A stretch of DNA of 64,000 nucleotides from Straminergon stramineum (lineage: Eukaryota > Streptophyta > Bryopsida > Hypnales > Calliergonaceae): contig OY987265.1 in the NCBI GenBank assembly GCA_963920665.1, forward strand, positions 7,073,001 to 7,137,000, in the 5' to 3' direction. The stretch's first letter is position 1, and each line of letters opens with the position of its first letter. Shown here piece after piece: positions 12,839-25,205 of the stretch. Made by a program: the position numbers and the translations under genes. Below the pieces are notes generated by a model. The model was not told the origin of the DNA. It did no database searches and saw only the letters and a list, made by a program, of their open reading frames with translations.

Positions 12839-15031
12839 TAAATTCAATATGAAAAAACAATAGAAGTCATAATGTTTATGTCATGGCTTTAAAAATAGCA
12901 ATGCATCCTACCATTAAAAAAATATTCAATTTAGTGTTATTTATTTGTTTTTCAACAAGATAGGTGTAGAATAGTCTAGAATAGTCTAGTATATTTTAGT
13001 TGTCAATCTTGGGTTGTTCGAAGATAACAAATGAGCTATGGCCAAAACAATACACCTACTTGAAATTGGGATAGATAATAAAGACAAGTGTTTCTTGCAA
13101 TAATGTATTGGGAAATTTTGAGTGATTGCTAAAGTTGAGTTGCATAAGTAGTTTTATTTGATAATTGCTTGAACATATTTTAAGTTGACACAGTTGTAGT
13201 ATATTTTACTAATTTCACCCCTAAAGCCCCAAGGCTTGATTTCAAGTCATTTTCCACCTTGGATAGGCCCTTTCAAGTACAATATATTGAATTCTTGTGA
13301 AATTTTGCCTTGAGTTGTATTTCAATACTAGCTTGATTCCTGGAAAATTTAGTAGCATTCCAATTTCATTTGAAAATTTACGCCTCAAAAGAATACTTTT
13401 TTGAGTTTTGAGCAATTTGGGCAGCCATGATAGATAGGTACAATTGGTTTGAAATTTTTTACACATGTTCTCAACACAATTATTAACATAATTTAAAATG
13501 TTAGACCATATGCAAGCTCATGATTGGGACTTTGAGCTCATAAAAAGGTGTAATTATATAATGGAGTAGCATGATGTGTAGTCACTATTGTTTAGTTACT
13601 TTTTTCTCACTAAAGTAGCCCTATGAATTTAGTTGGAGTTAGAATTTTAAAATTTTTTAGTATATAATTTAGTTCTTTTGGTAGCTCAAGTACAACTTTT
13701 GGTAATTCACAACTATCTACCTAAAAGAAGAGTCAGACAAATCTAACCTACTAATTAACCCTCCAAAATCAAAACAAAAATAAATAGATTTGTATATGTG
13801 TAATTCTATATGGTATTTGCCTACCTATTTCTAAAATAAATTTCAAAAACTTCGACATTTGGTATGACATACAAAACATTGATACAATAGACAATACATG
13901 ATATAAGTATTGGTATGGTCTAATTGCTCCATATTGATTGTAATCTAACATGGTTTAGAAAAAATACATATATGGTTGTGAGAAAGGGGTGGGGTTAGTA
14001 AAAACATACAATTTATTAGGAAGATAATTAATTAAATAATATTGTGTCGGTAGTAAGTTTACCCCCTACTACTTATTCAAAAGAGCTATTTACAACAATA
14101 TTTTGGTGAAATGTTGCAAAATAATTATATTTTCTCCTATACAATTCCCGTATGCTTGTGGTTAAATCCCATTTGGGGGGAAGTAATGTGATAATACTTA
14201 GCTCCCTTAAAAAAATGGTTGTTGTTTTATAAAATATTGGTCATTCCAATCTTTGTACACCTTGAAATCTTTAATTTAACTTCTTCTCATTCCAAAGATT
14301 TTAGTATGAAGGTCAATTTGATATGAATTATATTATTTTACATTTGTTGAATTTCTTGCAAATTAATTTGAACAAAAGGAAACTAGATATTGGTAATCCT
14401 AGAATTTTTTGAGTCTAAGGGAATATTTCAATTAGTATATACATTTATTTGACAACAATGTGTCATATTTCTTTAGTATTATAATATTCCGTGCTCTATT
14501 CACTCACCCCAACCTACAAGATTATTTAATTATTATAAAGTTTCTATTAGAGGAAAATAATGATGTTTTCATGATCAAATCTTTGGAATTTTTACACTAA
14601 TAAATGTCAAATGAGATTTTAGCCAATCAAAGAAGAATCACGTTATAAAAATCCAAATTTCTTTTTTGTGAATTATCAAATTAAAATGATTGAAATTGAT
14701 TTCAAAAATGATTTATGATTTACAAATAAGAAATTGACAATATTCATGATGTATGATATGATCTTTGTCAATGAAAAGAGGTTCTAATGATAGATTCTAT
14801 AAGTTTCATTCAAGACCCTTGGGGTCATTAGAGATTAAATTTCAATAAGGTATGAATTGTAAACAAATAAATCTTTAAATTAAATATTTTGTTTGAGCTA
14901 AAATTAATAGTTGTTGATTTGAAACATATATCAAAAGTGAAATATTTGTCAAATTGCATTTAATTCTCATTATGGTGATGCAATCCAATCAAGTACATGA
15001 AAGTATTACACCACAACCAAAATTGCACTCA
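12839..15031. other. AT-rich intergenic DNA, no gene seen
   Basis: No supportable gene or RNA. A stretch from about 13208 (CACCCCTAAAGCCCC) and phrases near 13440-13480 recall type B elements, but I could not trace two ends. The rest is low-complexity AT-rich DNA with stops in all frames. Confidence 0.55.
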
Positions 15032-16209
15032 TTAACCCCTAAACATCTAAAATTTTCTCTAGAATTGAAGATTAGATAAAATCATTATATTGTGCTATTT
15101 GGAAGAATATTTTGGAATTGGTATACAAATAAAAGTTGTAGACTGTGAGTTTTGTATTCCATCTATAAAGTTAGATTCACCAATGCAATCACCAACTTTT
15201 TTTTATGAATTTTGAAAGGAAAATTTCAAAATTCCTTCTAAATTTGAGTACAAGCAAATTTTTAACATTTTTTGAGTAAAATTTGTTAGAATGGATTTGA
15301 AATGAGGTTCTCTTCATATGGTGATTTTTTGAAATTTATGTGTTTTAAAAATCTATGACTTCATTTTTGCCAATCTAGTTTTGAACTAGAGTCAATGCAA
15401 TTTTGGCTTTGTCAACCACTTGACATCCTTGCACATTTGTAATTTTAGAAAAACATATACTCTAATAACACCAAATCCAACCATTACATAGGACAACAAT
15501 TTGATAAAGCATCTTTACAAATTAGGATAACTTTCATCTAAGCAATAAGTAGGATGAATATCGAGTTTCAATGTGTTCGTTGTGTGGAAAGTGGATGTCA
15601 AAGTAGTAAGAGGTTAAGAAAATTATCAATTTTACTCTATTGGACTCCCTCTCTAATTGAAGTAATCAAAGTACTACAAAAATTGCACTTAATGGTGGCC
15701 CTATTCTAAAACTAACCTTGCAAATTCTTGCCTAAAATCAAGTTAAGCAAGCAAACTTCCCCTTAGTTTTCAAAAAATTCTTTTTGAAAAATTGTAAAAA
15801 TTGTATTTAGAATTGAATCTTGTAAGTTATCTTTTTAAAAAGATACTTAGATTGCTCAAAAAACAAGATTGTCCTTAACTTTCTCATTACTAGTCTAAAT
15901 AGAATGATATTGAGCTTCAGATGTAGACAAAATATAATATTTTAGAAAAAGAATTTAAAAGAAATTATTTATACTTTTTGCTATTTTTTTTGTGTATTGC
16001 CTGCTAAATTCAATTCAAGGCTTTTTGTGGTATAACTTTTGCTTCTAAACAACAATTGAAAGAAAAAATTTTATTCCCACAAAGCTAATCAATTTTTCTA
16101 TCTTAGGAGAAAATTTTAAAAAGTTTCACAAAAACTAGAGGTCATAAGAACCTACCCAAAACCCATTTTGTCCCCAGAGGAAACAATTATCCTTTAATTT
16201 AGGGGTTAA
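15032..16209. mobile_element. TTAA-flanked inverted-repeat element, type A, longer copy
   Basis: It begins TTAA-CCCCTAAACATC and ends TTTAATTTAGGGG-TTAA, about 1.18 kb. From about 15780 to the right end it follows the 10128-11060 copy closely: GAAAAATTGTAAAAATTG, AAGATTGTCC, TCCCACAAAGCTAA, ACCTACCCAAAA and TTTTGTCCCC in the same order. The left part differs, so length variation comes from that half. It has no coding capacity. Confidence 0.7.
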
Positions 16210-16790
16210 AGCTTGTGAGGCAAGACCTCACATCACCTCACTTTATATAATGATGGGGTTTGAAAACGCTACGATGTGCACTCACTCCTACTGCTTATAA
16301 ATTGATAATTATTGATTCTGACCTAAATAATACAAGCTTTTCTCGTACTACCTCTCTAAAACATAATTATTTCAAAATTGGAAACCTTCATTTTTGTGCA
16401 AAAATGTTCATAATGTAGAAGAATTTTTGGATTAACCCTTAACTACATTAAAAGTTGGGAAGATATATTTTGGATCATGAACATTATACTTCCATTACTT
16501 TGGGGCAATGTTTTGTCCAAATAGCTTCTTGTTTAGCCAAAATAATATTTGAATTTTCAAAAGATAAACTTCTTGTATGACTGATTTGGAGGAATGGAAG
16601 TAAATGATATGTATGTATGTATAAGGATATAAACTAAAATGTGCAAAAAATCAAAGAAGAATTTAAGATTTAAAGGACTCAAATAATTATTGTACAAGCA
16701 TGTATTGGTATTGACCTTGCTTTGGTTTTATAATATTATTATTTATATTCTCTCACCAAATCTGAGATAGTGTATTGGCATACCAAATAT
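16210..16790. other. Intergenic DNA before the assembly gap
   Basis: AT-rich sequence with no gene, repeat or RNA I can support. Confidence 0.5.
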
Positions 16791-16990
16791 NNNNNNNNNN
16801 NNNNNNNNNNNNNNNNNNNNNNNNNNNNNNNNNNNNNNNNNNNNNNNNNNNNNNNNNNNNNNNNNNNNNNNNNNNNNNNNNNNNNNNNNNNNNNNNNNNN
16901 NNNNNNNNNNNNNNNNNNNNNNNNNNNNNNNNNNNNNNNNNNNNNNNNNNNNNNNNNNNNNNNNNNNNNNNNNNNNNNNNNNNNNNNNNN
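16791..16990. other. Assembly gap, 200 N
   Basis: Exactly 200 undetermined bases. A round number usually denotes a scaffold join of unknown true length, so order across this point depends on linking data. Open frames crossing it are artefacts. Confidence 0.98.
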
Positions 16991-18545
16991 AAAAAAGGTG
17001 GTTAAGGAGTATATTTTATGGAACTTCCATCTTATTATGTTCAAATATAACTTCCTATCAACTAGTTCTATAATTCCAGTGTGCTAACATCACTATGTAG
17101 TCACTATCCCTTCAAAAACATCAATACAAGTACATAATATATACTTACATTGTTATATAGTTTCATTAATGAAAATCCATTGCTACATGGTTACATTGTT
17201 ATGTAGTTTTGTTGAATGCATTGTGAGTGTGGCATTAGATTGAGAGACTAAATATTAGACCTAAGAGATCGTTGGTGTTGGCAATCTCAAGTTTTTTAAA
17301 GCATTTAAAGTCTTCAATCATGTTGTAATTTCAGTTTGCCTTTTTCTCACAAAACCAAGGAAAACAATAGTATAGGGGTTCTTATAGGGAAATGTTTATG
17401 TAGTCTATCGTTTATGTGACTAATGTCACTTTTCGAATAGAATTATACTTTATAATCAAATATACATATTTTTGGACGTTTTAGGATATTAACACTCTTA
17501 TTCCCAAGTTTGTGAATTTGGTTGTCAATCCATTACTTATGCATGAGATACAATGTATGAAGTTTCAGTCCTACCTAGGATTCTATAAAGAAAGCAAATA
17601 GTCTAGGCAATAAGTCAGGTTGGCCAAATCATCTTTATGCAATGAATGCTCTAGGACTTAATCGATTCTAAGATAATACACATATTTCATTAATTATTTC
17701 TTTTTATATGTATGGGTCAAATAGTCCAATAAGTGTTTGCCATGAGCAATTCTAATGCAAAATGCCTAAATTTGTCGCTTATAGGACAAATAGTTTCAAT
17801 TAATGTAGAGTATGGTGAGTTTAGGTTTTATACCCAAATTTTATTTTTCTCCTTAAGCTTTTCTCCAACGCTTTTAGGGCAAATTGTCCAAAACAACATT
17901 GGTTAATTCCTGAATTCACACACAAACATTGGGACAATTCACAAATTGACCAAACTTGAAGAACCTAAAACCAAATACTTTGAAATTCGTAAAATAATAA
18001 TAAAATAACTTAAACCATGGTCGGTGGACCTATTAGTGAGCAAATGGACCTATAACCATGATCAAAACCCTAAGGCCGTGCAAATCAACCCAAAACCATG
18101 GTAGTAAACCTAAAACCAAGTAATTACCCTTAAAATCACCCAAAACAACCCTATTCCCACACAATCAGCCTTTACAACTATGCAAGGGGCGAAAATCCTT
18201 GAATCCATCCCCTATGACCATGAAAACGGCCCTATAATTGTGTCATCAAATCCCTAATTGGCCTCCGCAGCTCGTAGAAGTCGCACCACTCATGCTTGCC
18301 AAATTGTTTGAATTTTGATTGACCGGATGATTGACTGGTTATAGAATTTGATGAATTTTTTTATCGTGAGGAATCCACTCCTCAGAATTCACAATTTCTG
18401 AAATTTTGAAGTTTTTTTACTACCGGTATCGAGGTCGAGGTCAATGTTAGCAATCACTGAATTGCTTACCTGATTGCAAAAATTTGAGTGATTCATCCAA
18501 ATTTTTTGAAATTTGTTTCTAATTCCTTTTAAATTAATCAACTTA
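16991..18545. other. Intergenic DNA left of the copia element
   Basis: No gene is supported. Around 17930-18250 there is a C-rich stretch with loosely repeated phrases such as AACCATGGT and AAACCTAAAACCA. It looks like decayed simple repeat. The sequence just before 18546 is the left flank of the copia LTR. Confidence 0.5.
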
Positions 18546-18709
18546 TGAACAAAAAGACCAGAGAGGTAGGTAACAAAAATATTTATTATTATTAACAATG
18601 TAGCAATACGCCTTTATACATCACTAGTCAATACCTCAAAGGGTATGATGGTTCAAACATTAAAAGACACAACTATGACTCCTAATAATTATGAAGCTTA
18701 ATCTCAATA
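18546..18709 (-). repeat. 3' LTR of the copia element
   Basis: The 164-bp segment aligns end to end with 29340-29505, with about 17 substitutions and one 2-bp indel. On the plus strand it begins TGAACAAAAAGAC and ends TTAATCTCAATA, so on the element strand it starts TATTGAG (expected TGTTGAG) and ends TTCA. LTRs this short are unusual for plant copia elements. Confidence 0.85.
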
Positions 18710-18718
18710 CTCCCCCTT
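18710..18718 (-). other. Polypurine tract of the copia element
   Basis: On the element strand AAGGGGGAG lies directly against the 3' LTR, the expected position and composition of the primer for plus-strand DNA synthesis. It independently confirms the LTR boundary and the minus orientation. Confidence 0.8.
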
Positions 18719-18826
18719 AAGTTACTAATTATTAATTTTGACTATCTCTACTAGATTGCATGTTTTTATATGGACTTTGTTCAAATAAATTTTCTTCATT
18801 TATATGTGATATTTTCCTAAAGCGTT

Positions 18827-19008
18827 TCAAAATTTAGCATGTTTAGCTTGGGTTAGTCCTTTTGTAAGTGTGTGTGCAAGCATTTGCTTTGTGCTTGTAA
18901 AGATTAGATGTATGTTACCAGACTCAATCTTTTCACAAACAAAATGATGTTGAAGCTTGTAATTCAATTTTCTATGACAACCCAAGGCAATTCCAATTAG
19001 GTTCGTTT
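18827..19008 (-). pseudogene. Copia RNase H C-terminal tail, detached
   Basis: On the minus strand this reads as the end of a copia polyprotein: a Y-K-L-Q-H-H-F-V-C-E-K-I-E-S-G segment, then I-H-L...S-T-K-Q-M-L-A-H-T-L-T-K-G-L and a stop. This corresponds to the conserved tail (HF-x-REKIESG ... STK-x-QLAD-x-LTKGL) that ends Ty1/copia RNase H. It is separated from the main RNase H by about 1.8 kb of non-coding DNA. The shared pentamer TAATT (18960-18964 and 20781-20785) could be a target duplication of that interruption. However, the residues before Y-K-L overlap the main copy instead of continuing it, so the tail may belong to a second, related copia. Confidence 0.75.
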
Positions 19009-20779
19009 GGGGGAAAACTCAAATTAGCTTAGTGTTTTAATTAGCTAATGTCACTTTGTAGGTAAATTATGCCATTAATCTTAATGTATTAGGATATTTG
19101 GGTATATTTCATATGCTACTTAGGAGTGGGAAAGGAAATCTTTCTCTAATTTCTGTCCAATTATAAATATAAATTTCTAACCACTAAGTCCGTCTTGGTC
19201 TTATCTTAAAATAAAATGCGAATCTAAAGGTATAAACTAAGGGAACCTGCATCCACAAATCTCATATTTTGAATTCATTGAAATATATTACAAATATATC
19301 TTTTTGCAACCTGCATCTTACAATATATATTTGAACTTTGAAAATTCGGTTTAATTGATAATTCTTTAATTGTGTTTCACAACTATGATTTCAACATCTA
19401 AATCGTTTTAAGCACTAATGACTCAATTACTTCAAGTAAATGTAACACATACCCTTTTTAGGGATTGAAAACAACTAAGGACATCACTTTAAGCAAACAC
19501 ATTAACACACGTATGCTTTAAATAATTCTAAAAATAAATTCCCTTCAAGGATGCATGACATGTGTTCTTAAATTATTTAAAGAATTTCAAATTCTTTCCT
19601 TTTCAAGGCTCTGGTCTTCATTTGAGTATGTATCCTTTCATCTTTAGCTTTAAGTTTTCTCCATTTGCATCACCCTATTATCTTGGATCTCCTCTTTTCT
19701 CCAATTGTAATACTACTTCTAAATTATGCTTACTAAATTTACACACTTAAAATACAATTTCTAATGGAAGAATTTAAATACACATTCAAACATTCAATCA
19801 TGTGCTCAAGTCTTTAATTGGAATACCATTTATTAAACATGCGAATAATCATTCAATAATTAGAATGTACATTAATTGTTTATAATCGTTCAATGATTTC
19901 TATTCACTAAAAATGTAAACTCATATTCCAACTCAAAATAAATCTCAATCACTAATTTTATTTCAAACATACATGTTCATTTGTGATACAAATATATTCC
20001 AATCCTTTAAATGAAAATAATTACCAATAATTAATAATCATTGGTTAATCATTAAATTTCAAAATAAAATCCAATCTCTAGGTCATTCAATTCCAAATCA
20101 ATCCCTAGTTTACAAATAATTTCCAGTCATTAGAATTATTAATTATTAAGTCAATCACTAACTTAATATTTTTCTCCTCTTAATACTTCAAATCTTGCTT
20201 TAAGCATTGACACAAAAATTCTCTTAAGCGATAAAATATAAACAATAGATAAAATCTATTCAAAATATAATCAAATTCTCTTAAAGAGATTCTTCTTTTT
20301 AAGATGCTCAAGGCAAAGAATACTTACTCATCACTTAAGTGATTATTAAATTATTCAATTTAATTGATTTGACATTCATAAAATACTCAAAGTAAAATAT
20401 CATCAAAATTCAATTTCATGCTTAAGCAATAATCACTATCACTTAAGTGAATAAAATAACTACGAATGACACTTATGAATTTATAAAATAATACAACAAT
20501 GAAAAACATACAAACACAAACACACATCCGAATGCAATATAAAATTAAAAGAGAGAGAGTAATGAGAGAAGAGAAGACTATATATCGCAATCCTTCCTCA
20601 AATACCCCTTCCAATCTCTTGATAAAAACCCGTCAAAGTCCACAACCGCTCAAGCCAAAAAATCATTTCACACTTTAACTTCAAATACCATCACATTCAC
20701 ACTTAATTACCCAAAACTTTAAACATCTAATCCATTTCACACTCAAAAAAACAAAAAAATTCTAGAAAATAAAATTATC
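19009..20779. other. Non-coding interruption within copia RNase H
   Basis: About 1.77 kb of AT-rich sequence with no protein I can recognise separates the two parts of RNase H. It contains many phrases of the CAATCACTAATTT kind. No inverted or long direct repeats are visible at its margins. It could be a degraded inserted element or the LTR/UTR remnant of a second copia. Confidence 0.5.
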
Positions 20780-22130
20780 CTAATTACAAAGCTCAATGTG
20801 TTTTGTACAAGCATGAAACCTTGGGTTTTTAGCCAAAACAATACTACTTTGATTATCGGAACATATATCAGTTGCTACAATAATGGGAAGTCTAAAATTC
20901 ATCAACAATTTTCGTAACCACACAGCTTCTTTTGTTGCTTGTGTTAAGGTCATGTACTTAGCTTCTTTGTTGGAAAGGGCTACGGTAGGTTGACGTTTAC
21001 TTTTCCATGAGATAGCTCCCCCAGCTAAAGTAAATACATAACTGGTAGTAGACTTTCTAGTATCAAGGTCACTCACCCAATTAGCATCACACCAACCAAC
21101 CAACGTCAAATTTGATAATGTCTTGCAGTGAATGTGTCCTTGATAGCGAAGTCCAAAGGATTTTGTACCTTGTAGATAATGAAATACCATGAACGAAAAA
21201 TGGGTTTTACAGCTGACCAATGAAGTAGGCCAAGGTTGGACATAAATGGGGACACAACGCCAACAATATAGCTCAAATCTACACTAGTGCAGACCATACA
21301 ATAAATTAAACTTCCAACAGCTTGTGAATAGGGGACCTTAAGCATTGCTTCCTTGTCATGAGTGGTTTCAGGTTTCATTTCTTTGGTAAGTTTAACACCA
21401 AATTAGACAGGGGTAGAAACAGGTTTACAGTTGTCCATATTCAAATGTGTAAAAATATCCATGATATATTTTTCTTGTGACATATAAAGGATATGATGTG
21501 ATCTATCACGAGTAATTTGAATCCCAAGATAATATTTCAAAGGCCCCATATCAACCATTTGAAATTCATTAAGAAGATTTGTCGTAGTATTATGTAGAGT
21601 GGTAAAAGAGTCACTCATGATGATTAAATTGTCAACATATAAACTGAGAATGGTCATAGATCCATCAATACGTTGAATGTAAACATTTTGATCCACATTA
21701 GCCTTAATAAAACCAATGCGTAATAAATAGGAATCAATTCTTTCATACCAAATACGTTGAGACTGTTTCAAGCCATATAAGGCCCAGAGCATACGGCAAA
21801 CTTTAGATTCTTGTCCTAGGACTACATATTCCTTGAATTGAAACATGTAAATAGTTTCTTGCAAGAAACCATGGAGAAAGGCCGTTTTAACATCCATTTG
21901 GTGTATTTCAAGATCAAGCTTTGCAGCAAAAGCTAACATGACTCGTGAAGAAGTCATTTTGAGAACAGGAGAAAAAGTTTCATGGTAATCAATGCCTTCC
22001 ACTTGGGAGAAGCCACAAGCTACCAAGCGAGCCTTGTACTTGTCAATATCACCATTGGCTTCATATTTCTGCTTAAAAATCCATTTACAACTTATAATAG
22101 ATCGGTCGAGTGGAGGGTCCTCTAAGACCT
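20780..22130 (-). pseudogene. Copia reverse transcriptase and RNase H, broken
   Basis: The reverse transcriptase starts near 22130 with K-A-R-L-V-A-C-G-F-S-Q, followed by D-Y-x-E-T-F-S-P-V, Q-M-D-V-K-T-A-F-L-H-G and Y-G-L-K-Q-S. The catalytic Y-V-D-D box reads Y-V-D-N at about 21640, which loses an essential aspartate. A stop interrupts the frame near 21401 and a frameshift follows near 21200. RNase H keeps the catalytic carboxylates in G-W-C-D-A-N-W, S-N-K-E-A-K-Y and C-S-D-N-Q-S-S, then runs into non-coding DNA at 20780. Function would have been retrotransposon cDNA synthesis. This copy is dead. The protein family is certain. Confidence 0.92.
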
Positions 22131-22839
22131 AAGTCTTATTGTGTAATAAGGACTGGTATTCACTGTCTAAAGCTACACACCATTGGGGAGCTTCAGGACT
22201 ACGTAAGGCTTCAGTAATAGTAGAAAGTTTGACTAATTCTGTTGAAAAAACAAACATATAGGCCACATAATCATCAAATTTGGAAGGTGGACAACGCAAC
22301 CGTTGAGAGTGTCGTATTAGAGGATCACTTGTGTCATCCTGATGTGGAGAAGTGGGCTCTAAAGAATCTTCATGGATGTTAGGTAAATGATGAAGGGCCA
22401 AGGTAGATGGAGAAGGGTTAGAGATAAGGTCTTGAGGATTTGGGTTGGAGGACTCAGGAGCTCAAGGCTTAGAGAATTTGGTTGTAGTGGGTTGAGAATA
22501 GGTGGAATAACTACAGGGCATTGCGGCTCAATAGGAATTAGTATCTCCTCATACAATAAATAATCAATGAATTTTGACAGATTAAGAACACCTTGAGAAG
22601 GTAGATCCATGGGTGTAATAGGTTGGGATAATTTGAGTAGGGACATCTCATCAAATATAACATCACGGCTTATTAAAAGTTTGTGAGTAGTTTTATCAAT
22701 CAACCTCTAGCCTTTAATTTCATCTGAGTAACCAATAAAAGTACATAGGCCACTTTTTGCATCGAGTTTGCGCCGTAATTCTTTGGGAATGTAAACATAT
22801 ACATTGCACCCAAATACTCAAAGATGGATGACATTAGGT
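22131..22839 (-). pseudogene. Copia integrase C-terminal and linker region, broken
   Basis: Reading leftwards from the TTAA insertion on the minus strand, the segment opens with the V-F-G-C motif and K-L-D-A-K-S...F-I-G-Y-S, the region after the integrase core typical of Ty1/copia. T-H-K-L-L-I-S-R-D-V-I-F-D-E follows, then a low-complexity proline/serine-rich linker leading to reverse transcriptase. There is a stop just before V-F-G-C, another at the K-G-x-R-L-I position, and a frameshift near 22380. It is non-functional. Confidence 0.85.
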
Positions 22840-23792
22840 TTAACCCCTAAAGGACCAAATGGCATTTTTTGGCAACATAGCGATTTGGGGCAGCTTACTA
22901 CGAATGGAATTTTTGTTTTTCTTCTTTGAAATTTTCACACAACATTTTCCCGAGGAGTAGCTTTAAGGCCCAACAATTTTCATAACTTTTGAATAAATGG
23001 TTAAAAGGTTATGGTATGATATGTAGTTTTCATAGTTTGGCAGGCAGCCCGCGCAGCAAAAAAATTTTCTTGAAAAAACACTTTTTTTCAAAATAAAAAT
23101 TTGAAATTGGTTTTCTACATTTATACATACGTGGAAAGCTTTGAATCATTCCATTTTGATTTATGAGATGAAAGTTATGAGGAGTTTTAGTTGTGGGTAG
23201 TTTATGGGTAGTTATGAAATCTCCACTCTAAAATAAACTTTGAAGTCCTTTATTTAACTCAATTTTCAAAATTTTTGGAAAGAAATAAAAAATTTAGGTG
23301 TAGATTGTTTATTACAACATTACAACCATAGGGATTGTCATTTTTCAATTCCATAAATAAATTGTTAACAATTTAGTATTTTGAATCATTCTTTACTTCA
23401 TTCTACTTACAAATTTTTTCTTATATGTTGCACAATTCCAAGTGATCTGAAAATTTTCAAGCATGTAGCCAACTTGCCTTGAAGAATGAATCCAAAGAGT
23501 TACAACCATTTTGGACATTTTTTTATAATGACTAGACCTTGTGAAGTGCAGCTGCCCGGATTTTCGCAGGGCCAAAAAAGGGATTTTTGTCACTTCAAAC
23601 ACTAATACCTTGAAATCTATAAGGTGGAAGTTTCTGAAATGTTTTCTACATCTTCTCAAACTAGTGAACTACAAGATCCTATAGTTACATGTATACAAAA
23701 GTGATTTTTTTCCAAAATTTTGTACTTGTACTAGAAATGGCAATTTAGGAGCTTTTTTTGGTGAAAACATAGTTGAAACCTTTAGGGGTTAA
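22840..23792. mobile_element. TTAA-flanked inverted-repeat element, type B, inserted in copia integrase
   Basis: The element begins TTAA-CCCCTAAAGGACCAAATG and ends AACCTTTAGGGG-TTAA, with perfect ten-base terminal inverted repeats. It sits inside the copia integrase coding region. The host frame stops at the right edge and resumes at the left edge. If the insert and one TTAA are disregarded, the host codons are continuous through the conserved K-P-N-V motif that precedes V-F-G-C, which shows the target duplication is TTAA and nothing else was lost. The interior aligns with 11121-12060 and 38975-39910 and has no coding capacity. Confidence 0.9.
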
Positions 23793-24939
23793 GATGGTGC
23801 CAAATTTCGTAAGGGGTTTTATCCAAAACTGCAGTAGTAATAGTTTGATTTTGGACATAAAATGCTATAGTGATAGCTTCACCCCAAAAAGAATTAGAGA
23901 GATTGGCATATTTAATCATACTCCTAGTACTTTCTACTAATGTACGATTTTTTATTTTTGCAACTCCATTTTGTTCAGGAGTATATGGATTTGTGTATTG
24001 CCTTGATATGTCATGCATAGTACAAAAATTATGGAAATCATTTGAAAGATATTCACCGCCGCTATCAGTGTGAAGACATTTAATTTTGCATCTAGTACTA
24101 GTTTCAGCATAAGTCTTCTAATTTTGAAATTTAGGAAAGACTTCACGCTTTACTCATAGAAAACCGTCAATTGTAAAACAAGAAAAATCATCAACAAATG
24201 TTGCGAAATAGCATGCACCACCAAGGGATATGGTTTGCATGGGACCACAAAGGTTTGAATGAATGAGGTCAAGTACCTCATTAGCTCTATTAGCTCCAAA
24301 CTTTGGAAAAGGCAATCAATGTTGCTTCCCGGCTAGACATCTTGTACATAAAGGAAGGTCTCCATTAGTTACGGTGGCATTAAAACCGATAACCAAATTT
24401 TCCTTATGCAAACATTGTAAAGTTGGCACATTTAAGTGGCCAAATCTGTGATGCCACAAAATAGTAGATGTCATGGCATTTGTTGTTGTTGTTGTTGTCA
24501 ACGCTAAAGGTTGAAGGGACACACCCACACCAACTGGATATAGATTTTCAATCTTTTCAAGGTAGATACTTACAATACCTTGAGGCCCTCTTGCTTTAAT
24601 TAAACAAGAGTTTTTTCTAAATAAAAATTCCATGCTTGATTGAACTACTTGACCGAGGGACAAGAGATTTTCATTGATGCCAGGCACACAAAAGACATTA
24701 TGAACTTCAAGTTCTTGTCCGGATTTGAGACAAATAGTAATTGTATCGGTGCCAATAGCTTGTTGAATCCGACCATCACCCATATAAACTTGGAAGGGTT
24801 CCAGAAACAATATGAAATCATGAAACCATTCTTGATGAGGGGTTATATGACGAGTACAACCGGAATCTAATAAAAAAAACATTTGAATCATTTGATGAAG
24901 ATAAAGTTGCTGAAAATAATTGCAATTTTTCAGTGCCAA
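23793..24939 (-). pseudogene. Copia protease, GAG-pre-integrase and integrase core, broken
   Basis: From the right, the protease active site is seen as L-L-D-S-G-C-T-R-H at about 24870, then the HHCC zinc-binding GAG-pre-integrase domain (W-H-H-R-F-G-H-L...C-x-x-C) near 24320-24460. The integrase core follows: T-D-S-G-G-E-Y near 24060 and T-P-E-Q-N-G-V-A with the downstream E/N-R-T helix near 23940, covering two of the D,D-35-E positions. Frameshifts lie between 24316 and 24150. The downstream end is cut by the TTAA element. Confidence 0.88.
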
Positions 24940-25205
24940 GTGTGTAAGCTTGGTTTGAGATTCCTCTTGCTTTATTAATTTTTAATTTTTAGCAATCACA
25001 AAAATAGTGACCAAGTTTGCCGCAATTAAAACAATTTCCTTACTTTCTTGGAAGATTTGAATTACTAGATTGGGCTGGTGTGGATTGATATGGAAAAGGA
25101 AATTTTTGACAAGTAAATCTATTTGGATTTTGATAACCTCGACTTGAGTTTCGAATGAACCTTTGTTTGTTTCGACTTTGAGTATAAAACATTGTATTAG
25201 GTTGT
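24940..25205 (-). pseudogene. Copia gag zinc knuckle region
   Basis: On the minus strand near 24985-25040 the sequence encodes C-F-N-C-G-K-L-G-H-Y-F-C-D-C, a CCHC zinc knuckle (C-x2-C-x4-H-x4-C) of the nucleocapsid type. It is preceded by a glutamine/asparagine/serine-rich stretch as in copia gag C-termini. A stop precedes the knuckle by one codon. Upstream coding stops at about 25205, where 3 kb of non-coding DNA intervenes before the gag N-terminal part. Confidence 0.8.

Noticed and set aside
16739..17087. Open frames running through the N block
   Set aside because: They consist almost wholly of undetermined residues and are assembly artefacts.
22840..23792. Alternative reading of the element as Tc1/mariner (TA target) or Harbinger (TAA/TTA target)
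   Set aside because: One insertion alone cannot exclude them because TTAA contains TA and TAA. Across copies, however, the outer T and A are conserved, which favours a 4-bp TTAA target.
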